Source of the DNA: Simonsiella muelleri ATCC 29453
GTDB lineage: Bacteria; Pseudomonadota; Gammaproteobacteria; Burkholderiales; Neisseriaceae
NCBI RefSeq assembly: GCF_002951835.1
Contig: NZ_CP019448.1
Span: 992,001-1,056,000, forward strand
Length of the DNA stretch: 64,000 nucleotides
Reading direction: 5' to 3'
Shown: in pieces, positions 1 to 8,413 of the stretch
How the letters are laid out: each line of letters begins with the position of its first letter
How positions within the stretch are numbered: position 1 is the stretch's first letter
Program-made: the position numbers and the translations under genes
The notes under the pieces: generated by a model
Databases searched by the model: none
Told to the model about the DNA's origin: nothing
The model's input: only the letters and a program-made list of their open reading frames with translations

Positions 1-627
1 CGCGTTAATCAAGCTGTAAGTATGCGAACCAAAACCGTGCATATGGCGATAGCTGGCAGGAATACCGCGCTCACTCATCACAATCGTTACTTGATGAAAG
101 GCTTCAGGCAGCAATGTCCAAAAATCCCAGTTATTGGTTGCACTGCGCATATTGGTGCGTGGGTCACGTTTTACCGCTTTATTCAAATCGGGGAATTTGC
201 GTGGATCACGCAAGAAAAAGACGGGCGTGTTGTTACCGACTAAATCCCAGTTGCCTTGTTCCGTATAAAATTTTACTGCAAAACCACGAATATCACGTTC
301 TGCATCAGCCGCGCCACGTTCGCCCGCAACAGTGGTAAAACGCGCAAACAATTCAGTTTCTTTGCCAATTTCGCTGAAAATAGCGGCTTTGGTGTAAGGG
401 GTAATATCGTGTGTAACGGTAAATTTACCGAATGCGCCCGAACCTTTGGCATGCATACGACGTTCGGGAATCACTTCGCGTACAAAATTAGCCAGTTTCT
501 CATTCAACCACAAATCTTGCGCTAAAAGTGGACCACGTGCGCCTGCGGTTAAGCTGTTTTGGTTATCCACAACGGGGGCGCCGTTATTCATGGTTAAGTG
601 GGTTACAGGGCATTTATTATTGCTCAT
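1..627 (-). CDS. katA: Catalase, N-terminal part (runs off the window edge)
   Basis: Monofunctional haem catalase that breaks down hydrogen peroxide in the cytoplasm. Only the first 209 codons are present; catalases of this type are usually about 480-500 residues. The translation starts MSNNKCPVTHLTMNNGAPV and contains the active-site region RRMHAKGSGAFG (distal His), the RDIRGFAVKFYTEQGNWD segment and FFLRDPRKFPDLN, all catalase hallmarks. The start is the ATG at 627, preceded by AAGGAAAG. The 39-codon ORF upstream overlaps the start by 11 bases, so translational coupling is possible. Family assignment is firm; the symbol is by similarity. Confidence 0.93.
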   Translation of the reverse strand, partial: MSNNKCPVTHLTMNNGAPVVDNQNSLTAGARGPLLAQDLWLNEKLANFVREVIPERRMHAKGSGAFGKFTVTHDITPYTKAAIFSEIGKETELFARFTTVAGERGAADAERDIRGFAVKFYTEQGNWDLVGNNTPVFFLRDPRKFPDLNKAVKRDPRTNMRSATNNWDFWTLLPEAFHQVTIVMSERGIPASYRHMHGFGSHTYSLINA

Positions 628-736
628 GGTTACTTTCCTTATTATCTTGTTGATTCATTTTTTGATTTTCTAAAATTTGTTCGTAGGCATATTCATAGCC
701 TGTTTCTTCACACAATGGACAATTGAAATCTGTCAT
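617..736 (-). CDS. 39-residue CPLC-motif small protein upstream of catalase
   Basis: The frame reads MTDFNCPLCEETGYEYAYEQ and continues to a stop at 617-619, giving 39 residues. A GAGGGA ribosome site lies 5-6 bases before the ATG. The single CxxC followed by an acidic/aromatic stretch resembles half a zinc ribbon or a small redox or metal-binding peptide. It overlaps the first codons of the catalase gene in another frame, so it could be a coupled leader peptide or a functional micro-protein. I recognise no family. Evidence is the start, ribosome site and overlap only. Confidence 0.5.
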   Translation of the reverse strand: MTDFNCPLCEETGYEYAYEQILENQKMNQQDNKESNHEQ

Positions 737-1101
737 GATTTTCCCTCATAATTTTTAACTATTGATTTTTAATTTTTGATTGCATTTAGCAATAACGAGA
801 CTATACTTTAAATTTTAACTATTGAAAATGAATTTTTGATTTATTTTTTCTATAATAATTTTTCTATCTGATTTTAAAGAAAAAAATTATTTTATAAATT
901 TGTTTTCAGGTCGCTCAAACAAGCCAATAAACATCCTTGCCCCATTGTTCTCAACTTTCGTCAAATGTTCAGGCAGCCTGAAAACACCAACAAATCTTGT
1001 TGTAATCAAACGACTGATTGCAAATTCCGTTAGCCAATTATGCTAAATTCCGTTAATATCATTCTCCATTTTTTAATGCTATTTAACATTTAGGAAATGT
1101 C
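737..1101. other. Intergenic region between the catalase cluster and putA
   Basis: Very AT-rich, with no ORF of note. It should hold divergent promoters for the catalase cluster (left) and the PutA-like gene (right). There are two imperfect copies of a TTTTAACTATTGA(A/T)...AATTTTTGATT segment near 750-785 and 812-842, one DUS at 968-982, and a repeated AATTCCGTTA at about 1022 and 1045. I could not assign a clear sigma-70 promoter. Confidence 0.5.
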
Positions 1102-4100
1102 ATGTTTCAGCTGACTCAACCTCAACAAAATCCTTTGCGCCGTGCCATTGCGGCTGCTTGTCGCCGTGATGAAGCGCAAGCGGTTGCTGAAATGTTTGAA
1201 CGCGGTCATTTGGCTGAAGACGAGCGCGAGCAAGCGCATTCGGGTGCATGGAAATTATCTGAAAAAATCCGCGCTAAATGGGAAAAAATGTCAGGTGCAG
1301 CAGCGTTATTGCATCAATTTGATGGCGCAGCACCCACCGCACGTCCCTTTTTGGCAGCTGTGCAAACTTTGCCAACCATGACCGATGAAGCCACCATTTT
1401 GGCTTTTTTACAAGATAAATTATCGTCAGGCGACTGGTCAGAATATTGGAAACATGGTCAATCGCGTTTGGAAAATATGGCATTATTTCGCAAAAATGTG
1501 CAAATTGATGCCAATCTTGATGTGCAAGAACAAGCCGATGTGTTGCGTCAAGCACATAAAAAAACCGAACAATTAATTGACTTGCTGGCTGAAAATTTTA
1601 TTTTTGCCGAACAATTAGACGATACCACCATCAAAGCTGCACGAAAATGGGAAAAAGCTGGCTACAGCGTCAATTATCAACTTGTCTATCAAGCCGCCCA
1701 CACGCAAGAAGAAGCCGAATGGCATTTTCAACAATATGTCAATGCAATCTATACCGTTGGACGTGCAAGTAAACAGGTTGAGTGGACATCGTCTCATGGT
1801 TTGACAGTGAAATTATCGGCATTGTTTCCGCGTTTTGAATACGCGCAACGTGAACGCGTGATATTAGAATTGCTGCCTAAACTGAAAAAATTATTTTTGC
1901 TGGGCTTGGAATACCACGTACCATTGTGTATTGATGCAGAAAATTCAGAACATCTTGAATTATCATTAGATATTTTAGACGCATTGGTTAACGAACCGCG
2001 TTTGGTGGATTATCAGGGAATTGGTTTTACGGTTCAAGCCCAACACAAATCCACGCCTTTGGTGTTGGATTATTTGAGTTCGTTGGCACATGGCTTACGT
2101 AAACGCTTGATGATTCGGCTCGTGGAGGGTTTAGATTGGGACGGCGAAATTGAACGCGCCCAAGTACTTGGTTTAAATGGTTATCCTATTTATACGCGTG
2201 TGGAACATATGCGAATCGCATATTTGGCATGTGCGCGTCAATTATTCAATTTGGCTGGCGCAGTGTATCCACAATTTGCCACGCAAGACGCGTACTTGGT
2301 CGCCGCCATTCACGCAATGGGCAAAACCAAATCATTTGAGTTTCAGACTGCTTTTGGTGAAGACGATGGTTTGTATGAACAAGTGGTAGGACGCAAAAAA
2401 TGGGGGCGGGCGTGTCGTATTAACGTGCCAATTGGCAAACGAACCATGTGGTTACCGCATATTGTGGCACGGTTGCGCGATTATGGAACAGCTGGACGAT
2501 TTGTGCATGATTTGGCAAATGATAAAATTCCATTAACAGAATTAATACGTTGTCCGCTTGATTTCGCCATAGAAACACAAGGTGCGCCGAATCCTGAAGT
2601 GGATTTACCACGTTATTTATTTTTGCAACATGGCTGGCTGAATTCAATTGGTTTGGATTTGAATGACCCATTGGTGTTGGCACGTTTGCAAGAACGCATG
2701 AATATTGCACAAGAACACGGTTTTCAGGCAGCCTCTCTTTTGGCAATGAATACACCGAGTGAAGAATCACATTTTGTGCAAAACCCTGCTGATTATAGCG
2801 ATGTGGTCGGTGCGGTGGCGTTTACCAATCGCCGATTTGTGCATAATACCGTCAGTGCCGCCAAAGCAGTGGAAACACGCTGGCAATCGGTGCTGCCTGA
2901 AAAACGCGCCGAACGTTTGTATGCTTATGCTGATGCATTGGAATTGGCATTACCTGAATTTGTGGCGTTGATTGTGCGTGAAACAGGGAAAACGTTGCCT
3001 GCGGCGGTATCGGAAGTGCGTCAAACAGTGGATTTTTGTCGTTATTATGCGCGACAATCGGAAACGGTTTGCGTGGCACGAGACCCTTTAGGAACGGTGG
3101 TGATATTGGGTTCGTGGGATTCGCCGTTAGCTGGTGTGGTGGGGCAAGCCGTAGCGGCTTTGGCGGTAGGCAATATTGTGATTGTCAAACCTGCTGAACA
3201 AGCATCTTTGACAGCGTATCAGGCATTTAAATTGCTACATAAAACAGGGATTCCGTGCCCAGCCGCGCAATTATTATTGGGTGCGGGCGATGTCGGACAT
3301 GAATTGGTGTGCGACAAACGCATCAACGCCGTTTTATTCACAGGCAAAACCGAAACCGCCAAATTAATCAATCATACTTTGGCACAACGATTGGATTTAC
3401 CCCTACTCAACACCAGCACAGGCGGACTAAATGCGCTGATTGCTGATAACAGTGTGCTGCCTGAAAAATTGTGCGCAGATATTATTCAGGCTGCCTTTTT
3501 GAATCAAGGCCCGATGGGCAATGGTTTGCGGATTGTGTGTGTGCCACATGAAATCGCTGAAACGGTGATTCATCGTTTGCAAAGTTTGATGGACGAGCTG
3601 GTTGTGGGCAATCCAATGAACATTGCCACTGATGTTGGTGCAATTATTGATGACACAACTTATGAACAAGCTTGTATTTATATTCAAAAAATTGCGACTG
3701 TGGCACAGTTTTGCCATCAATCCAAGCTGCCTGAAAACCACAATGGCTTATTGATTCCGCCCACATTGATTGAACTAAACAGTTTGGAACACATTCAACC
3801 CGATGCACCGATTTTGCATTTATACCGCTACCGTAGCGAAGATTTAGGGCGCATGATTGACCAAATTAATGGCAAAGGTTATGCCTTAAGTTTTGCGATT
3901 CACAGTCAAATCCGCGACGTGGCAGATTATGCCGCCAACCGCATGGAAACAGGCAGCGTGTTCATTAACAGCAGCATTCACGCGCCAGTAGCAGGCAGCC
4001 GCAGTTTTGGCGGACACGGATTTTCAGGTACGGGCGCACAAATTGGCGGACATTTTTACGCACAAAGTTTATGTGAAGGCAATTGGCGCATTCCACATTT

Positions 4101-4623
4101 GAATGTGGACGCAATCGCCAATGAAAAATCGGTACAAACCATAGAAAATCTCATCGCACAATGTCATTTTGAACACGATGCGCGGGTACGATTGGCAGGG
4201 CAAGCGGCGCAAGTTCGGCTACACACTTTACGACTGGCACAAGCAAATTTACCAGCGTGTCGCGGTTATCTGCACAAATTAACTTGGCGAAGCCCACGTC
4301 ATGTGTGGATTTATGGGGGTTCATTGGAAACGGCGTTAGCGGCTTTATTGGCGATGGCAGCAGCTGGTATTTACGCGGTGGTGCATCGTGACCATTTACT
4401 GGCGGGCTTTCAGGAACAATTGAGCAATGTGATGCGCGTATCGGACAATCCACAGCAACAACCATTTGTGAGTCATATGGTGGCATTAGATTTACCGATG
4501 CCCGACATCAAAACGGCATTAGCAGCGCGAAACGGTTCAATTGTCCGCATCATTGATGCGCGACGTGGTTTGGACGTGGTTCGTTTGTTTGACGAAGTGG
4601 GTTGGTACGAACAAATTATTTGA
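1102..4623 (+). CDS. PutA-like protein with degenerate proline dehydrogenase and aldehyde dehydrogenase active sites
   Basis: 1173 residues with the layout of PutA: an N-terminal helical region (about 1-220), a proline dehydrogenase barrel (about 225-490) and an aldehyde dehydrogenase domain plus C-terminal extension (about 560-1173). PutA oxidises proline to glutamate. Scaffold motifs survive (SVKLSALFPRFEYAQRER, NGYPIYTRVEH, VIVKPAEQ, FTGKTETA, SFGGHGFSGTG). Key residues do not. The substrate-binding KGAYWD is EGLDWD (342-347), the Tyr of RIYAPVG is Asn441, and the first Arg of VRRL is Ala456. In the ALDH part the PWNFP Asn is Asp673, the ETGG Glu is Ser772, and the Cys of GQRCSALR is Gly806. 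The frame is intact, so this looks like a maintained pseudoenzyme paralogue rather than a decaying gene. The canonical motifs are from memory of the family. Confidence 0.85.
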   Translation: MFQLTQPQQNPLRRAIAAACRRDEAQAVAEMFERGHLAEDEREQAHSGAWKLSEKIRAKWEKMSGAAALLHQFDGAAPTARPFLAAVQTLPTMTDEATILAFLQDKLSSGDWSEYWKHGQSRLENMALFRKNVQIDANLDVQEQADVLRQAHKKTEQLIDLLAENFIFAEQLDDTTIKAARKWEKAGYSVNYQLVYQAAHTQEEAEWHFQQYVNAIYTVGRASKQVEWTSSHGLTVKLSALFPRFEYAQRERVILELLPKLKKLFLLGLEYHVPLCIDAENSEHLELSLDILDALVNEPRLVDYQGIGFTVQAQHKSTPLVLDYLSSLAHGLRKRLMIRLVEGLDWDGEIERAQVLGLNGYPIYTRVEHMRIAYLACARQLFNLAGAVYPQFATQDAYLVAAIHAMGKTKSFEFQTAFGEDDGLYEQVVGRKKWGRACRINVPIGKRTMWLPHIVARLRDYGTAGRFVHDLANDKIPLTELIRCPLDFAIETQGAPNPEVDLPRYLFLQHGWLNSIGLDLNDPLVLARLQERMNIAQEHGFQAASLLAMNTPSEESHFVQNPADYSDVVGAVAFTNRRFVHNTVSAAKAVETRWQSVLPEKRAERLYAYADALELALPEFVALIVRETGKTLPAAVSEVRQTVDFCRYYARQSETVCVARDPLGTVVILGSWDSPLAGVVGQAVAALAVGNIVIVKPAEQASLTAYQAFKLLHKTGIPCPAAQLLLGAGDVGHELVCDKRINAVLFTGKTETAKLINHTLAQRLDLPLLNTSTGGLNALIADNSVLPEKLCADIIQAAFLNQGPMGNGLRIVCVPHEIAETVIHRLQSLMDELVVGNPMNIATDVGAIIDDTTYEQACIYIQKIATVAQFCHQSKLPENHNGLLIPPTLIELNSLEHIQPDAPILHLYRYRSEDLGRMIDQINGKGYALSFAIHSQIRDVADYAANRMETGSVFINSSIHAPVAGSRSFGGHGFSGTGAQIGGHFYAQSLCEGNWRIPHLNVDAIANEKSVQTIENLIAQCHFEHDARVRLAGQAAQVRLHTLRLAQANLPACRGYLHKLTWRSPRHVWIYGGSLETALAALLAMAAAGIYAVVHRDHLLAGFQEQLSNVMRVSDNPQQQPFVSHMVALDLPMPDIKTALAARNGSIVRIIDARRGLDVVRLFDEVGWYEQII

Positions 4624-4679
4624 TGTTATTTCAATTAGTTTAATTTTCATTATCTTTATAATAGATAGGAAGTGGTTTC

Positions 4680-5510
4680 ATGTCGCACGTTTTTGTTATT
4701 CAAAATCCCAATCTTGCCAATATCCATATTCCTGAAACACAACAATTTTTCAGGCTGCCTGAAAAATTATCAGGTAAATTTATTCGCGTACCTGTGGCGG
4801 CGGATTTCAGGCTGCCTGAACATTTGGCGTTAGAACTCAACCAAGCACAATGCGATTTTGCGTTGTTGCCAGACATTGCATTTGACCAAATCAAACTCAT
4901 CGTGAGCGACATGGACAGTACACTGATTACCATTGAATGTATTGATGAAATCGCCGCGCAAGCTGGACTAAAAGACCAAGTGTCCGCCATTACCGAACGT
5001 GCGATGCGTGGCGAGTTGGATTTTGAACAATCTTTGCGCAGTCGTGTGGCGTTACTGGCGGGGCTACCTGAAAGCGTATTGCAAAAAGTATACGACACTG
5101 CATTACAACTCACTGATGGCGCAGAATTTTTATTGCAACAATGCCATAAACATGGTGTAACTTTTGTGCTGGTGTCGGGGGGATTCACATTCTTCACGGA
5201 TAAATTGAAAACACGTTTGGGTTTTGAACACGCATTTGCCAATGTATTTGAAGTAGAAAAGGGTGTTCTGACGGGACGTGTATTGGGGCGTGTGATTGAT
5301 GCACAAGCTAAAGCCGATATTTTAAATGAATTTAAACAAAAACTAGGTGGCTACACGGTAGCGATTGGCGATGGTGCAAACGATATTCCGATGATTCAAG
5401 CTGCCGATTTTGGTATGGCTTTTCATGCCAAACCCAAAACACAGGCAGCCGCTAAATTAACAATTAATTATAATGGATTAGATGCGCTATGCAATTGGTT
5501 TCAAGTTTGA
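4680..5510 (+). CDS. serB: Phosphoserine phosphatase
   Basis: Last step of serine synthesis: hydrolyses O-phosphoserine. The 276-residue HAD enzyme has the nucleophile motif DMDSTLI near residue 78, motif II VLVSGGF near 161 and the metal-binding GDGANDIPM near 230. The region before the catalytic domain contains two in-frame DUS copies (4750-4764 and 4806-4820), each encoding FRLPE, so part of this N-terminal extension is built from uptake sequence. It starts 56 bases after the PutA-like gene behind AGGAAGTG and may be co-transcribed with it. Confidence 0.93.
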   Translation: MSHVFVIQNPNLANIHIPETQQFFRLPEKLSGKFIRVPVAADFRLPEHLALELNQAQCDFALLPDIAFDQIKLIVSDMDSTLITIECIDEIAAQAGLKDQVSAITERAMRGELDFEQSLRSRVALLAGLPESVLQKVYDTALQLTDGAEFLLQQCHKHGVTFVLVSGGFTFFTDKLKTRLGFEHAFANVFEVEKGVLTGRVLGRVIDAQAKADILNEFKQKLGGYTVAIGDGANDIPMIQAADFGMAFHAKPKTQAAAKLTINYNGLDALCNWFQV

Positions 5511-5515
5511 GCCCA

Positions 5516-7228
5516 TTATTTTAACGACCAAATATTCACAAAATAGCGATATAAATCATCGGCACGTTTGGTAATGGCATCTTCATTCCAATCCGCAAAA
5601 CTCAAATACGGTGTCAACGTTTCCAAGCCTGTGGCGTACTGAATCAAGCCGCTGCTGCGTTTGTTTCCTGTTTTTTTGTTGGTCCAATCGGCATTACTGA
5701 TGCTGTTATTAAGTGATTGAGGAATGATGGTTAAATTGCCCAATGTGGGGATTTTTTTGTCGCGTTGTTCGGCGGTGTAATGACTTAATACCCAATTTTT
5801 TTGCCATTTTTTAGGCATCAAATGCTCCAAACTGTACTTTTGAAAACTCAATAATTGCGTAGCTTGATAATTTTCATGGCGAATTTTGCTTTCTAATAAA
5901 TACAAAATACCTTTGGCTTGCAAATTAGTCAGTGCGTGATGATGAATGGCGTGTTTCACATCTTCATCACTTGGAATGGCGTTCACGCTGTCATCTTGCG
6001 CTTGCAGATACGCGATAAATTGCGACCGAGACAAAATTTTATTGACAATCATTCGGAAAAACAAAGCATTATAATGACTGGTTGAAGAGCGCGTTATCAT
6101 ACGCCGCATCATGTAGGCTTCAATTGCACCAAACAACTCATTGCGCTGCTGCATATCGGTAACGTGTTTCAAAATATACATCACATAAGGAATTAAAGTT
6201 GATGATTTTAAACCAAAAATAATGGTATTCAATCGCCTAATATCATTTTCTTGAGGAATGACTTGGGCATTGGTGAAATCAAAATTTTGTCGGAACAAAC
6301 TGGCATATTCATGAATTTCTTCAAAAATAATGGTTTTATCCAATTTGTAGATTTCAATCAATTTTTTATATGAATTGAACACACTCCCCATGCGGCTGAA
6401 TGCCGTTTTATCTGCAGATGATATTTTTAAATCAGGGTCTTGGATTTTGATTTGCAAATAGGAATAGAAAAAAATGTCAATAATGGCGCGACTGGCATTG
6501 ATGACGGTAAATTCATAATCCCAAAATCGGGTTTGGCTTTCGCCTTCAAACACCGATTGCCAATATTTTTGAAATTTGCCTACATCTTCTTTGCGATCAA
6601 AAAAGAAATTTTTCAGCAATTCAGCAGTAGTCAAACGCACACTCAATGAATTGATGGTGTCAAAAATTTGTTGTTCATCATCACTATCACCCAAATCTAT
6701 GCCCACAAACATGATGTTATTTTTGATGGCTTGTTCATCAATTTTATCTAACTCAATGTTTTTACGAAAATACTCGTATACTGCAAAAATATTATTGGCA
6801 CTGGCATCTAATTCCTGTTCTTCGGTAAAGCTCAGCACTTTTTCAAAGGCTCGTATGTCATTGTAATTGTGTTGCAACGCTAAACTTTTGGTTGCATTAT
6901 CCAAACGAAACAAACGGTCAAAACTTTCATTACGATTTAATTTTAAATACAATACCTTAAAGAAAATATTAAGTGTGGTAAAGCGTTGTTGTCCATCAAT
7001 TAGCGTACGAATGTCGCCATCGCCGTTGCCACTACCGTTGTTTTGCATTTGTTTGAGAATGACCGAACCAAGAAAATAAGTGCGTTTTTCTTCGCTGACC
7101 ATTTCCATATCGGCGAGAAATCGCTCCCATTGCTCTTCTTTCCAAACGTAGGAACGTTGAAAAAAAGGTATGAAAATCGTTCGGTTACCATTAAATAAAT
7201 CGTTAATGAGACGTTTACCTGCGTCCAT
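5516..7228 (-). CDS. DUF262/DUF1524 protein, single-chain GmrSD-like (probable phage-defence nuclease)
   Basis: 570 residues. The N-terminal half is a DUF262 ParB/Srx-fold domain with IPFFQRSYVW near residue 21 and the signature LIDGQQRFTTLN near residue 86. The C-terminal part (about 455-530) is a DUF1524 HNH-like nuclease: YSLEHLMPKKW followed by LGNLTIIPQSLN and a downstream Asn. GmrS/GmrD carry these two domains and act as type IV restriction enzymes against modified phage DNA; fused versions are common in defence islands. Target and activity here are inferred. The gene contains no DUS, unlike its neighbours, which fits horizontal acquisition between serB and rbgA. It ends 5 bases from the convergent serB stop. 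Confidence 0.82.
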   Translation of the reverse strand: MDAGKRLINDLFNGNRTIFIPFFQRSYVWKEEQWERFLADMEMVSEEKRTYFLGSVILKQMQNNGSGNGDGDIRTLIDGQQRFTTLNIFFKVLYLKLNRNESFDRLFRLDNATKSLALQHNYNDIRAFEKVLSFTEEQELDASANNIFAVYEYFRKNIELDKIDEQAIKNNIMFVGIDLGDSDDEQQIFDTINSLSVRLTTAELLKNFFFDRKEDVGKFQKYWQSVFEGESQTRFWDYEFTVINASRAIIDIFFYSYLQIKIQDPDLKISSADKTAFSRMGSVFNSYKKLIEIYKLDKTIIFEEIHEYASLFRQNFDFTNAQVIPQENDIRRLNTIIFGLKSSTLIPYVMYILKHVTDMQQRNELFGAIEAYMMRRMITRSSTSHYNALFFRMIVNKILSRSQFIAYLQAQDDSVNAIPSDEDVKHAIHHHALTNLQAKGILYLLESKIRHENYQATQLLSFQKYSLEHLMPKKWQKNWVLSHYTAEQRDKKIPTLGNLTIIPQSLNNSISNADWTNKKTGNKRSSGLIQYATGLETLTPYLSFADWNEDAITKRADDLYRYFVNIWSLK

Positions 7229-7257
7229 AATATTCCTTAATATTTTATCAATAAGTT

Positions 7258-7272
7258 TTCAGGCTGCCTGAA
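7258..7272. repeat. DNA uptake sequence
   Basis: Exact 15-mer TTCAGGCTGCCTGAA between the RbgA-like gene and the GmrSD-like gene. Confidence 0.9.
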
Positions 7273-7281
7273 AAAATAAAT

Positions 7282-8217
7282 TTAATTAGAAGATTGATTT
7301 TTTTGTGCTAACTTTTTGGCTTCACGAGTTGCTTTCAATTCGGCTTCACGGCGGCGAGCGACTTTAAGCCATTCTTCCCATTGGCGTGGCGTTTCCAGCG
7401 TGATGCGTCCGATTGCACCTTCACGGAAATCGGTCAGCACATTTTCTGCGGCTTTTTGGTAATTCACGCGTCCGCCGCCAAGCAATGCGCCACGTTTTTT
7501 GGCAATCCACTCCAACCACGCCACATCGTCCCAATGACTCGACGGGTCTTTGTCTGCTGCATAACGCATTTGCAGCAACAATAAATAATGGCGACGCAAA
7601 TAATCCAACAACACCAACGCCACTTCTTCTTCATCCAACGCATTGCGTCCGACTGCACCTGATGCGGCAAGATTGTAACCTGATTCCTCTACAATAATTT
7701 TCGGCCACAACATACCAGGGGTATCGTATAACCAAAAATCGTCTGCCAAAAATAAGCGTTGTTCGGCTTTGGTGATACCAGGTTCGTTGCCTGTTTTGGC
7801 GGATTTTTTGCCAATCATACCATTGATTAATGTGGATTTACCGACATTGGGGATACCACAAATCAACACACGCAAGGGTTTATCAATGCCTTTTCGGTTG
7901 GGAACAAGTGCGCGACAAGCTGCGGTAATTTTGGCGGTGGCGGATTTTTCGGAGCTGTCCAATGCAATGGCGTTGGTTTGTTCTTGGCTGTTGTAGTGCG
8001 CTAACCAAATGGCGGTACGTTCTGAATCAGCAAGGTCTTGCTTATTAAGAATTTTTAATTTTGGTTTACCTCTAGAAAGCTGCGCGAGCAACGGGTTTTC
8101 GCTGGACGCTGGCAAACGCGCATCAAGCATTTCAATCACCATATCCACGCTTTTGACTCGTTCGGCAATGGCTTTTTTTGCTTTGTTCATGTGTCCGGGA
8201 AACCATTGAATGGCCAT
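7282..8217 (-). CDS. rbgA: Ribosome biogenesis GTPase YlqF/RbgA
   Basis: Circularly permuted GTPase that helps late assembly of the 50S subunit. The motif order is the permuted one: G4 NKQDLAD near residue 58, then the G1 P-loop GIPNVGKST near 120 and G3 DTPGM near 165. The N-terminus MAIQWFPGHMNKAKK is typical of the family. Length is 311 residues. It is followed by a DUS and the GmrSD-like gene on the same strand. Assignment is firm at family level. Confidence 0.93.
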   Translation of the reverse strand: MAIQWFPGHMNKAKKAIAERVKSVDMVIEMLDARLPASSENPLLAQLSRGKPKLKILNKQDLADSERTAIWLAHYNSQEQTNAIALDSSEKSATAKITAACRALVPNRKGIDKPLRVLICGIPNVGKSTLINGMIGKKSAKTGNEPGITKAEQRLFLADDFWLYDTPGMLWPKIIVEESGYNLAASGAVGRNALDEEEVALVLLDYLRRHYLLLLQMRYAADKDPSSHWDDVAWLEWIAKKRGALLGGGRVNYQKAAENVLTDFREGAIGRITLETPRQWEEWLKVARRREAELKATREAKKLAQKNQSSN

Positions 8218-8263
8218 AATATTCTTTCTATTGAATCAATTAATAAATAAAGGAAAATAAGTT

Positions 8264-8356
8264 TTCAGGCAGCCTGAAAATAATGGCGCAATTATAGACG
8301 ATGCTATTTGATTTTCCTATATTTTTGCCAAGAAAAGCATTTTCAGGCTGCCTGAA
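8264..8356. repeat. Two inverted DNA uptake sequences in a divergent promoter region
   Basis: Exact DUS copies at 8264-8278 (TTCAGGCAGCCTGAA) and 8342-8356 (TTCAGGCTGCCTGAA), about 63 bases apart, between the rbgA gene (left) and the dynamin-like gene (right). The interval should also contain promoters for both genes. Confidence 0.85.
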
Positions 8357-8413
8357 ATATTGTATGCTTATTCATTTAGAATATTCGCTGTGTTTTCTCA
8401 CAAAAGGACTCCC

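Noticed and set aside
8360..8413. Longer start for the dynamin-like gene (18 more codons)
   Set aside because: No ribosome site before 8360, while AAAGGACT stands at proper distance from the ATG at 8414.
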